The position numbers and the translations under genes were made by a program. Below are positions 9,414 to 16,882 of a stretch of 64,000 nt of DNA, one piece after another (the stretch's first letter is position 1; each line of letters opens with the position of its first letter). A model generated the notes under the pieces. That model made no database searches and was not told where the DNA came from. It worked only from the letters and a program-made list of their open reading frames with translations. The stretch comes from Thalassotalea piscium (GTDB taxonomy: Bacteria > Pseudomonadota > Gammaproteobacteria > Enterobacterales > Alteromonadaceae): positions 3,348,001-3,412,000 of the forward strand of contig NZ_AP027362.1 of assembly GCF_030295935.1 (NCBI RefSeq). The letters are read 5' to 3'.

Positions 9414-10304
9414 TTATACTTCCTCCATATTTGTCAGAGCACAAGCACCAAAGCATGTACTTGCGCTGCGCGAGTTGGCAATAGCCTCTGGCAAAGTAAA
9501 GATATTAACGGGCACATGGGTGTTTTCTGCTAATTTACGCGCTAAAAAGGCTTCATTTTCAATTGGTACCAACACTTCAATAGAGCGTATTGGTGCTTGC
9601 TTTAATTGTCGCTCATAATAGTCGGTTGAGCGTTGTATCTCTAAACTTAACGCATCGATAACGCTCATTGATAACTCATCTTCAGATTTAGTAGCAATGC
9701 CAGCCATCCCTCTTAATCTGCGATAAAAGTATAGTTTACCCTGCTTTACAATTAATAATATAATCTCTTCATTAGGTTGCTGACATACTAATAAGCAAGC
9801 GTCGTCACTTTCAGGCACTAAACTTGTAAATGCAAACTCTTCAATAGTGATTGTCTGCACTGTAACGCCACTATCCATTAACTGCTCTACAAAAGGTGAT
9901 AATTCACTTTTTGCTGCACACACCACATGAAGTTTCTCTATACCGCCTGAAGTAATGGGTGCATCAAAATAATCGAGTACCATATCATTAGGGTCGATTG
10001 AAACTAAATCTTTAATTTGCCATTTAAGCGCTTCTTTAAGCTCATTATTAGGAATGTTAGGTTTATCAATTTGAACAATTTGACTTTGCTGAGGCGAAAG
10101 CACTAAATGACATAAACCATTATGTGGTAACTCTTTTGCCATACTTTTGAGTGAAGCTAAGTAGTTTTTGTCTACCACCTCGAATTCTTTTAGGTCTACA
10201 CTGCCTTGAGGATCCACGCTACAAAAAGCAATAGACTCTTGGCGAAAGCAAAGCCCAACTTGACTCTGGCGACCTGGTTTAGAAAACAATGAACGTATTC
10301 GCAT
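9414..10304 (-). CDS. mshI: MSHA biogenesis protein MshI (PilM-like)
   Basis: A 296-residue actin-like PilM relative without a membrane segment, expected on the cytoplasmic face bound to the PilN-like partner. Visible features are the start region with RQSQVGLCFRQESIAFC, the segment ALKWQIKDLVSIDPNDMVLDYF typical of PilM/MshI, and a C-terminal actin-like half. It is the first gene of the minus-strand operon. The 142 bp up to the divergent PLP gene must hold the operon promoter, although I could not name a -10/-35 pair with confidence. Confidence 0.88.
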   Translation of the reverse strand: MRIRSLFSKPGRQSQVGLCFRQESIAFCSVDPQGSVDLKEFEVVDKNYLASLKSMAKELPHNGLCHLVLSPQQSQIVQIDKPNIPNNELKEALKWQIKDLVSIDPNDMVLDYFDAPITSGGIEKLHVVCAAKSELSPFVEQLMDSGVTVQTITIEEFAFTSLVPESDDACLLVCQQPNEEIILLIVKQGKLYFYRRLRGMAGIATKSEDELSMSVIDALSLEIQRSTDYYERQLKQAPIRSIEVLVPIENEAFLARKLAENTHVPVNIFTLPEAIANSRSASTCFGACALTNMEEV

Positions 10305-10446
10305 ATTTAGTTACATTTTAAGTATTATTGTTAGTTTAAAAAAATTTACCTTAATTTCATTATCCCTGATTAAGTGCCTTGCGCAAGTTTTTTCAGTACT
10401 ATATCAGTAATAAAAAACCAATAAGCAAATAATATCGTTAACTTTT

Positions 10447-11388
10447 ATGCAGAAACTTTCGCCACTACAGCCTATTACTCACCCTTTATTCGCGCATTAT
10501 CAGGTAAAGGTTTCAATAAAAAGAGATGACCAAATCCACCCAATAATTTCCGGTAATAAGTGGCGTAAGCTTTATTACAATTTAGCACATGCTAAAACAA
10601 AGCAATTAAAAGGTATTGTTAGTTTTGGTGGTTGTTACTCAAATCATCTTCACGCACTTGCCTACGCTTGTCAACAGCAACAGCTCGAAGCTATAGCAAT
10701 AGTAAGGGGTGAACATACCAGCCAGAATAACTATACCCTTACTTGGGCTAAACATTGGGGTATGAAGCTTAATTTTGTCGATAGAAAAACCTATAAACTA
10801 CGCCAAAATCTTAATTATTTGGATGCGCTTCAACGTCAATATCCAGACCATCTAATTGTGCCTGAAGGAGGTAGTAATCAGTTGGCATTACAAGGTGTTG
10901 GCAGGGTGGTGGAAGAGCTTGAACAACAATGCACTTACAATAGTTTACTCGTGCCAGTAGGTAGTGGTGGTACACTTGCAGGTTTAATTAAACAAGATAA
11001 CAACCGTCACGATATACTTGGAATTGCGGTATTAAAACAAAGTGACTACTTACTTAACGAAGTTAACACTTTACTAACTAATGAAAAAGCTTACCCACGT
11101 TGGCGTATAGAAAATAGCTATCATGGTGGAGGTTATGCCAAATTTACCGCTAAAGATGCTAATAAAATATTGGCATTTTCAAAAGAGACGGGAATACCAT
11201 TTGAACCTATTTATTCAGGTAAAATGTTACTCGCCTTTTTAGACTTACTTACTAAAGGTTATTTTACAACGAATCAGCACATAGTGTTACTGCACACTGG
11301 CGGATTACAAGGACTTGCAGGCTTAATTGAACAAGGTAAGTTAAGTGCTAATGAGTGGGCCCTACCACCTGCTCCATTGGTTTGGTGA
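10447..11388 (+). CDS. PLP-dependent ACC deaminase / D-cysteine desulfhydrase family enzyme
   Basis: A 313-residue fold-type II PLP enzyme. The family signature includes VSIKRDDQIHPIISGNKWRKL near residues 20-40, where the lysine of GNKxRKL is the expected Schiff-base residue. SFGGCYSNHLHALAYAC near residue 60 and a glycine-rich phosphate loop VPVGSGGTLAGL near residue 175 also fit. Family members release ammonia from D-cysteine, D-serine-type substrates or 1-aminocyclopropane-1-carboxylate; which one is used here cannot be read from the sequence. It lies alone on the plus strand between the mshI promoter and the csrD-like gene, and its last 41 bp overlap the end of that convergent gene. Confidence 0.88.
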   Translation: MQKLSPLQPITHPLFAHYQVKVSIKRDDQIHPIISGNKWRKLYYNLAHAKTKQLKGIVSFGGCYSNHLHALAYACQQQQLEAIAIVRGEHTSQNNYTLTWAKHWGMKLNFVDRKTYKLRQNLNYLDALQRQYPDHLIVPEGGSNQLALQGVGRVVEELEQQCTYNSLLVPVGSGGTLAGLIKQDNNRHDILGIAVLKQSDYLLNEVNTLLTNEKAYPRWRIENSYHGGGYAKFTAKDANKILAFSKETGIPFEPIYSGKMLLAFLDLLTKGYFTTNQHIVLLHTGGLQGLAGLIEQGKLSANEWALPPAPLVW

Positions 11389-12982
11389 AAAAATGGCCTT
11401 GCCCGCCATTTACACCTAGCTTTAACAATATTTCCCACTCCTCTTCACATTCAACACCTAGTGCTAAGATACTAATACGTAATGGTGCACATATCGCTTT
11501 TAAGCTTTGAATTACAGTCTGGTTTTCTGGTTTTTCTTGTATATTTAGAACGATACTACGATGAAGTTTAATGGCAGAAATAGGGCATAGCTTTAAGTAC
11601 TGAGAGCTTACAACAAATTGCCCTACTTTATCCGCAATTACTGTTATTCCTTTAGCGGTTAATTCTGATAAAACGGGAATTAATGCTGTGAGATTATTAA
11701 CTAAATGGTACTCACTGATCTCCACAATAACTTTACCCGCAATACCTGCGTGCTGAGCTAAAACAACTTTAAATTTCTCCAAAAAATCAGGTGACAACAA
11801 CGACTCTACTGATAAGTTTAAGCTATATTGTGACGGCATATTAGCATCAACTACTAGCTGGCAAACATTTTCAAAAACAAGTAAGTCTACTTGCTCAGTG
11901 AGTCCGCATTTGCGTACCATTGGCATAAACACTCTTGCACTTATCAATTGCCTTTCATTATCGCGAATTTTAGTTAACACCTCTTGATGTAATACCTGTC
12001 CTGTACCTTGCTCTATTACTGGTTGAAAAAAAATAGCTAAAGTATTTTTCGCGATTACCTTTGACAGTAAAGTTCGCCACTTTAATGATCCCTTAGCGTG
12101 TTCAACTTCACCTTTATCATACATAAACCATTGCGATGGGCCTTGTAATTGCGCTGAACGTAATGCCATATCCGCTTCAGCCATTACTTGATATGGTTTG
12201 GTCGCATATTTAAAAAAGCTAATACCAATATGTACAAACTCTTCTTTACTAATTCCTACAGGTAAAGGTACTGCCATTAAGTTGTTAACTAACCGAGTAG
12301 CTAGTTTCTCGGTTTCTTTTACATAGATATCAGGGATTAATAACGCTAATTCAAACTCATTACGCCTAGCAATAAAATAGACGGGTAGATGATTTAGCCT
12401 ATGTTTTATCGTAGTTATTAAAGTATTAAACAGAGTCAACGCGCTAGACGAACCATATAAGCTTTGTATCGTTTCACACTCAGTAAAGTGAAAGAAAAGT
12501 ACCGCACCATGCGAGTCTTCTTCTTTCAATAATGCCTCTAAACGACTATTGAAAAACTCTCTATTTCCAATACCAGTATCATTATCTAATAGTGCCTTTT
12601 CCCTGAGCAACATATCAAACGAGCTGTTACCATTTGATTGAGTAAGCAGTTGATGTTGAAGCTTAGCTATTGTATTTCCAACAGGTGTGTTAATTTTAAT
12701 TGGAGAGATGGCGCTTTCATCATAGTTATTATCTGCCCATTGCTCTAATGCCTGCATAGGCGCAAAACTATTATTAATTAGTGTTATTATTTTTGCCTTT
12801 AATCTGGCGATATAAACGAATAATATTATTGCCGGAACCAAAATAACCAGAAGGATAGTGATACTTATAGCATGCAGTAGGTTGGCCATTAACAAGAATA
12901 GCAATAACGTAACAATTAATAGCTGAACAGTAGTAAAGCCAGTATTAATTATTTTTATCAGTGCTTTGCTATTACTTACCAT
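11348..12982 (-). CDS. csrD: CsrD/MshH-like degenerate GGDEF-EAL regulator
   Basis: A 544-residue membrane protein with two N-terminal helices (about 15-60), then a GGDEF-like and an EAL-like domain. Both catalytic signatures are lost: the GGDEF site reads ARRNEFELAL and the EAL motif reads EVL. This is the pattern of CsrD (called MshH in MSHA operons), which in Escherichia coli binds rather than makes or degrades c-di-GMP and directs RNase E decay of the CsrB/C small RNAs. In Vibrio mshH precedes mshI; here one plus-strand gene lies between them, which supports the assignment. The 3' end overlaps that convergent gene by 41 bp. Confidence 0.85.
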   Translation of the reverse strand: MVSNSKALIKIINTGFTTVQLLIVTLLLFLLMANLLHAISITILLVILVPAIILFVYIARLKAKIITLINNSFAPMQALEQWADNNYDESAISPIKINTPVGNTIAKLQHQLLTQSNGNSSFDMLLREKALLDNDTGIGNREFFNSRLEALLKEEDSHGAVLFFHFTECETIQSLYGSSSALTLFNTLITTIKHRLNHLPVYFIARRNEFELALLIPDIYVKETEKLATRLVNNLMAVPLPVGISKEEFVHIGISFFKYATKPYQVMAEADMALRSAQLQGPSQWFMYDKGEVEHAKGSLKWRTLLSKVIAKNTLAIFFQPVIEQGTGQVLHQEVLTKIRDNERQLISARVFMPMVRKCGLTEQVDLLVFENVCQLVVDANMPSQYSLNLSVESLLSPDFLEKFKVVLAQHAGIAGKVIVEISEYHLVNNLTALIPVLSELTAKGITVIADKVGQFVVSSQYLKLCPISAIKLHRSIVLNIQEKPENQTVIQSLKAICAPLRISILALGVECEEEWEILLKLGVNGGQGHFFTKPMEQVVGPTH

Positions 12983-13074
12983 AACCCTAACTTTTCCAGA
13001 AAATGCCGGTAAAATTAAAGTGTAAACCCTTATTCAGTATTTGTAGAGCAATTTTGCAAGGATTGGTATTACCA

Positions 13075-13104
13075 TAAAAAAACGCTGCACAAGGCAGCGT
13101 TTTT
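13075..13104 (-). terminator. Rho-independent terminator after rplI
   Basis: On the minus strand, AAAACGCTGC pairs with GCAGCGTTTT around the loop CTTGT, followed by a run of T. It begins about 20 bp after the rplI stop and closes the rpsF operon. Confidence 0.9.
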
Positions 13105-13124
13105 CAGAAACAATAAAGTATTAA

Positions 13125-13583
13125 TTATGCTTGAGCGATAACAATTACTTTAATGCTTGTATCTACATCGTTATGTAAGTGAATAGCAATATCAAATTCA
13201 CCTGTTTCACGAATAGTACCAAGAGGCATACGTACTTGAGCTTTTACAACTTCAACACCAGCTTCAGTAATTGCATCAGCGATATCTTTAGTACCGATAG
13301 AGCCAAATAATTTACCTTCTTCACCAGCTGTAGAAGCAATAGTTACTTCAGCTAACTCAACGATTTTAGCCGCTTTAGCTTCAGCAGCAGTTAATGCAGC
13401 CGCTAATTCTTTTTCTAATTCTGCACGACGAGACTCAAAGTGCTCAACGTTTTCTTTAGAAGCAAAAACAGCTTTACCTTTAGGTAATAAAAAGTTACGT
13501 GCATAACCAGACTTAACAGTTACCTTGTCACCAAGGCCGCCTAACTTGGCGATTTTATCAAGAAGAACAACTTCCATTTTCAA
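13125..13583 (-). CDS. rplI: 50S ribosomal protein L9
   Basis: Large-subunit protein L9, 152 residues, slightly longer than the 149 of E. coli. The N-terminal domain [34 protein letters not shown] is intact and is followed by the long connecting helix (about 40-75) and the C-terminal rRNA-binding domain. The final KVIVIAQA matches the family. It is last in rpsF-priB-rpsR-rplI, 14 bp after rpsR, and is followed directly by a strong terminator. Confidence 0.98.
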   Translation of the reverse strand: MKMEVVLLDKIAKLGGLGDKVTVKSGYARNFLLPKGKAVFASKENVEHFESRRAELEKELAAALTAAEAKAAKIVELAEVTIASTAGEEGKLFGSIGTKDIADAITEAGVEVVKAQVRMPLGTIRETGEFDIAIHLHNDVDTSIKVIVIAQA

Positions 13584-13597
13584 AACCCCTTATTAGA

Positions 13598-13825
13598 TTA
13601 CTTATGTAAATCAGTATATGGTAACAACGCTAAGTAACGAGCACGCTTGATCGCACGACCAAGTTGACGTTGATATTTAGCACTTGTACCAGTAATACGG
13701 CTAGGAACAATTTTACCACTTTCAGTGATATAGTTTTTTAGCGTAGCGGTATCTTTATAATCGATTTCGCTAGCGCCTTCCGCAGTGAAGCGGCAGAACT
13801 TACGACGTCTAAAAAAACGAGACAT
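13598..13825 (-). CDS. rpsR: 30S ribosomal protein S18
   Basis: Small-subunit protein S18, 75 residues, the standard length. It shows [12 protein letters not shown] near the N-terminus, [20 protein letters not shown] in the middle, and [18 protein letters not shown] at the end. It binds the platform of the 30S subunit as a heterodimer with S6, encoded at the start of the same operon. AGGAG lies just upstream of the ATG. Confidence 0.99.
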   Translation of the reverse strand: MSRFFRRRKFCRFTAEGASEIDYKDTATLKNYITESGKIVPSRITGTSAKYQRQLGRAIKRARYLALLPYTDLHK

Positions 13826-13834
13826 GGATTTCTC

Positions 13835-14140
13835 CTAATTAATCATTTCAATTTGCTGAGCATGTAATACTAAAAGCGGATTACCGTTTCTAGATTCATG
13901 ACGATTGATAAACCCCGTCACTTTTATATTACTGCCCGACATTAACTCACGTGTTAAAAGTGATAATTCACTAGTAGCCACTACTTGTATACGTACGAAC
14001 GCTTGTCTGCTCATACCTGCCTCTTGTTGAACTGACTTATGGTCAATTGTAAATTGGCAATGTTCTATACCTGCAGGACTTGTTGAAAATTTTGGTGCTT
14101 TCAGCACTTCTCCAACTAATACTAAGGAATTAGTTATCAC
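13835..14140 (-). CDS. priB: Primosomal replication protein PriB
   Basis: Single-stranded DNA-binding OB-fold protein of the PriA-dependent replication restart primosome; 101 residues (E. coli 104). Family features are NxLxLxGxVxKAPKFSTSPAGIxHCQFTIDHKS near the start and the loop with basic residues before VKVTGFINRHESRNGNPLLVLHAQQIE. Its position between rpsF and rpsR is conserved in gammaproteobacteria. It begins only 3 bp after the rpsF stop. Confidence 0.97.
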   Translation of the reverse strand: MITNSLVLVGEVLKAPKFSTSPAGIEHCQFTIDHKSVQQEAGMSRQAFVRIQVVATSELSLLTRELMSGSNIKVTGFINRHESRNGNPLLVLHAQQIEMIN

Positions 14141-14143
14141 AGA

Positions 14144-14563
14144 TTACTTTTCTTCGCTTGCCGCTTCTTCTACAGTTTCAGTAGCTTCAACAGGTTTAGC
14201 AGGCGCTTGTTCAGTAACCTCTTTCTTAACTTCACGACGGTCTTCTCTAGCAACAGCCATAGGTGATGCTTCAGTTACCGCGTTTTTCGTGCGCATGATC
14301 ATGTTACGAATAACAACATCGTTATAACGGAAAGAAGTTTCTAGTTCATCAATAACTGATTGAGGCGCTTCAATGTTCATAAGAACATAGTGTGCTTTGT
14401 GTAGTTTATTGATTGGGTATGCTAATTGACGACGACCCCAGTCTTCTAGACGGTGGATCTTGCCTTCAGCAGCACTCACCAAGTCGCTATAGCGTTGGAT
14501 CATGCCTGGTACTTGTTCACTCTGATCAGGGTGAACCATAAATACGATTTCGTAATGACGCAT
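14144..14563 (-). CDS. rpsF: 30S ribosomal protein S6
   Basis: Small-subunit protein S6, 139 residues, with [21 protein letters not shown] at the N-terminus and the [25 protein letters not shown] core. A charged C-terminal tail ([15 protein letters not shown]...) is longer than in many relatives; in E. coli this tail is a substrate of the glutamate ligase RimK. The frame is open 47 codons further upstream, but AAGGAG at the usual distance fixes the ATG at 14563. It heads the operon with priB, rpsR and rplI. Confidence 0.98.
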   Translation of the reverse strand: MRHYEIVFMVHPDQSEQVPGMIQRYSDLVSAAEGKIHRLEDWGRRQLAYPINKLHKAHYVLMNIEAPQSVIDELETSFRYNDVVIRNMIMRTKNAVTEASPMAVAREDRREVKKEVTEQAPAKPVEATETVEEAASEEK

Positions 14564-14680
14564 TACGAGCTCCTTACGGTTGTAGTCTCTTATCCGGCTC
14601 AGCCAATCACCAGTATTGAGACAAGGAACAAAAATTATGGCTGAATTAAGGTCGCGTATTGTAGGGAAAGTAAGCAGAGA
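14564..14680 (-). promoter_or_regulatory. rpsF operon promoter and leader; possible S6:S18 control element
   Basis: On the minus strand the leader holds a -10-like TACAAT near 14655-14660 followed by CGCG, then about 90 nt of leader. It contains GGCTGAGCCGGATAAG shortly before the AAGGAG ribosome-binding site of rpsF. Bacterial rpsF leaders are known to fold around a CCG-containing bulge bound by the S6:S18 dimer, and a CCG is present here. The fold was not computed, so the regulatory assignment is tentative. Confidence 0.35.
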
Positions 14681-14739
14681 AAGCAAGCAACAAAAAGAAA
14701 GCATTTAGGTTGATTGCATCAGCACGGCGAAAAAAGTGC

Positions 14740-16017
14740 TTACAACGGAATAACCTTATTATTTACAGAGAGCTGTCCCTGAGAAAAATCAAGTATAAAA
14801 CTTACTTCTTGATCTTGTTGTATGACCAACCCTTGGTCGATGTACATTTGTACCATCGGCATCAAGCCCAGCTTAACAACAAAAGGAGTCGGTGCTTTTC
14901 CATTAGCCTTTACCTTTAAAGCTTGCATTATCGACGTTATATTACTTGGATCATAAGTATTTTTGTCAACAGTCACCTCCATGGAAGATTCTATTTTTCC
15001 TTCGGGAGTTTGCACACTTAAATCGGTAACCTTGATAGTGGGCTGATCGGCCAACAGCTTTGCGCTAAGTACTGATATTTTATCCATATTTTCGGCGTTG
15101 AACATATCTAAGGCATCTGCTGACAACTCTGTCATTAACTCATTTAACTCTTGCATAACCTTAATATTCAAGTCGTTAAACACAATACTTAGGTTGGCTT
15201 TTTCTAGTGACTGGCCCGCAGCAATTATTTTGTCTGCACGGTAATTCATTTTAATTTCCATTAAATCGTTAGCCACAGTAGACAGTGCACTAAAGAGAAG
15301 CCCTTCTAACGCTAATGCTTTATTTCCTGCCAAGTCATTAACGTTAATGGCAGCGATAGTAAAATCAAAGCCGCCTGTAGTTATAGCGTTTCCTTGGTAA
15401 TAATCACCAGCGATTAATGTTTGGTCTAATGAAAGTGTAACATTTGAAACAACAACCTTTGCATCTCTCGTGGTTGTCTTTAAACCAGGCCAAGTAAAGT
15501 CACCATATAGTCTATTTTCATTTTCAAAAGTAAAGAGTCCAACCGCCTTTGCTGAGGTGAGGGTATTGCCGTCTACTTCGGTGGTAAATTCATCTACGAT
15601 TATAGTAGAAACAAGACCCTTGGTATAAGTGAGTAAAGTGCTCAAATGAATTTTATTATGGATAAAGTTACTTACTTCACTATCAAGGCCTTTGATATTA
15701 ACATTCGCTTGAGAGTGGCTTAATCCGAACTTCACACCTTCATCAGTGAAAATAACAGGGCCAAATGACAAGCTTTCTTCAATAATCACCGTGATATTGT
15801 CTATTTCATCATTATCTAATACAACGGTAAGTTCGACAGTTGACATGCCATTAAACCAATTTCGGCTAAAAGTAGATGAATTAACCGAAATAGCATGGCT
15901 TTCGTTCAGTTTATCAATACGTAATTTATATTCTGCTTGTACAGTATCACCGATAAATTTAGGTGCAATTAGGCTCGCAATAATAAGTAATATCATTGCG
16001 ATAAATAGATTTTTCAT
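14740..16017 (-). CDS. DUF945 (YdgA-like) family protein
   Basis: A 425-residue protein with one N-terminal hydrophobic segment (MKNLFIAMILLIIASLIAP) that could be a membrane anchor or uncleaved signal, and a long periplasmic body of alternating beta-rich repeats. The order of features (KLNESHAISVNSSTFSRNWFNG near residue 40, later LDQTLIAGDYYQGNA, and a C-terminal KANGKAPTPF) fits the DUF945/YdgA family, whose function is not known in detail. It is a single gene between rpsF, which is transcribed away from its start region, and rlmB. Confidence 0.75.
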   Translation of the reverse strand: MKNLFIAMILLIIASLIAPKFIGDTVQAEYKLRIDKLNESHAISVNSSTFSRNWFNGMSTVELTVVLDNDEIDNITVIIEESLSFGPVIFTDEGVKFGLSHSQANVNIKGLDSEVSNFIHNKIHLSTLLTYTKGLVSTIIVDEFTTEVDGNTLTSAKAVGLFTFENENRLYGDFTWPGLKTTTRDAKVVVSNVTLSLDQTLIAGDYYQGNAITTGGFDFTIAAINVNDLAGNKALALEGLLFSALSTVANDLMEIKMNYRADKIIAAGQSLEKANLSIVFNDLNIKVMQELNELMTELSADALDMFNAENMDKISVLSAKLLADQPTIKVTDLSVQTPEGKIESSMEVTVDKNTYDPSNITSIMQALKVKANGKAPTPFVVKLGLMPMVQMYIDQGLVIQQDQEVSFILDFSQGQLSVNNKVIPL

Positions 16018-16082
16018 AGATATCGTCCTTGGAATAACGCCGTTAGCGTTTTTTTATTAACAGTTTTTTGAAGGCGAGTATT

Positions 16083-16841
16083 CTATAGGGTTAATCGTTG
16101 TCTTACAATTTCAAACAAACAAATACCTGTTGCTACTGAAACGTTTAAGCTTGAAATGCTTCCAGCCATTGGTAACTTAACAAGTTGGTCACAATGTTCA
16201 CGGGTTAGTCTGCGCATTCCTTTACCTTCGGCTCCCATTACTAATGCCATAGGGCCATTAAGGGTAATATCATATAAGCAAGTATCTGTTTCGCCCGCCG
16301 TACCAATAATCCATACGCCCATTTGTTGTAGTTGTTTCATTGTACGGGCTAAATTAGTTACCTGCACTAATGGTACAGTTTCAGCGGCACCTACGGCAAC
16401 TTTTCTCACCGTTGCAGTTAAGCGAGCGGCATTGTCTTTAGGTACAATAATCGCTTGTACGCCAGCAGCATCAGCGTTACGCAAACACGCGCCTAAGTTA
16501 TGAGGATCAGTTACACCATCTAAAATAAGCAGAAATGGCGCTTGGCCTTTTTTTTCTGCCGCACTTAAAATTACATCTAAGTCAGCTTCCGTATAGTTTT
16601 TTCCTTGGGTAATACGAGCAACAACACCTTGATGCTGTTCACCTTTAGTTTTATCGTCTAACACCTTTCGATTTACCATTTGAGCCGGAATACCGTATTT
16701 TTTCGAAAGATTAATAATTGGCATTAACCGCTCATCTTCACGCCCTTTTAATAAGAAAAGCTCGATAAAGCGCTCTGGGGAACGTTTAATTAGCTCATTA
16801 ATTGCATGAATACCAAATACTACTTCGTCTTGCTTTGCCAT
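16083..16841 (-). CDS. rlmB: 23S rRNA (guanosine-2251-2'-O)-methyltransferase
   Basis: SPOUT-class methyltransferase that modifies G2251 in the peptidyl-transferase P loop of 23S rRNA. The 252 residues comprise an N-terminal substrate-binding domain ([18 protein letters not shown]) and the SPOUT domain with [36 protein letters not shown] and the terminal knot [19 protein letters not shown]. It follows rnr by about 40 bp, a conserved pair in gammaproteobacteria. Confidence 0.97.
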   Translation of the reverse strand: MAKQDEVVFGIHAINELIKRSPERFIELFLLKGREDERLMPIINLSKKYGIPAQMVNRKVLDDKTKGEQHQGVVARITQGKNYTEADLDVILSAAEKKGQAPFLLILDGVTDPHNLGACLRNADAAGVQAIIVPKDNAARLTATVRKVAVGAAETVPLVQVTNLARTMKQLQQMGVWIIGTAGETDTCLYDITLNGPMALVMGAEGKGMRRLTREHCDQLVKLPMAGSISSLNVSVATGICLFEIVRQRLTL

Positions 16842-16882
16842 AATGTTTTATTTACTAATTTAGATGATTAAAAGTAACACGA

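Noticed and set aside
14564-14704. Longer S6 reading frame with a hydrophobic N-terminus
   Set aside because: AAGGAG and the family start fix the ATG at 14563; the upstream part is leader RNA.
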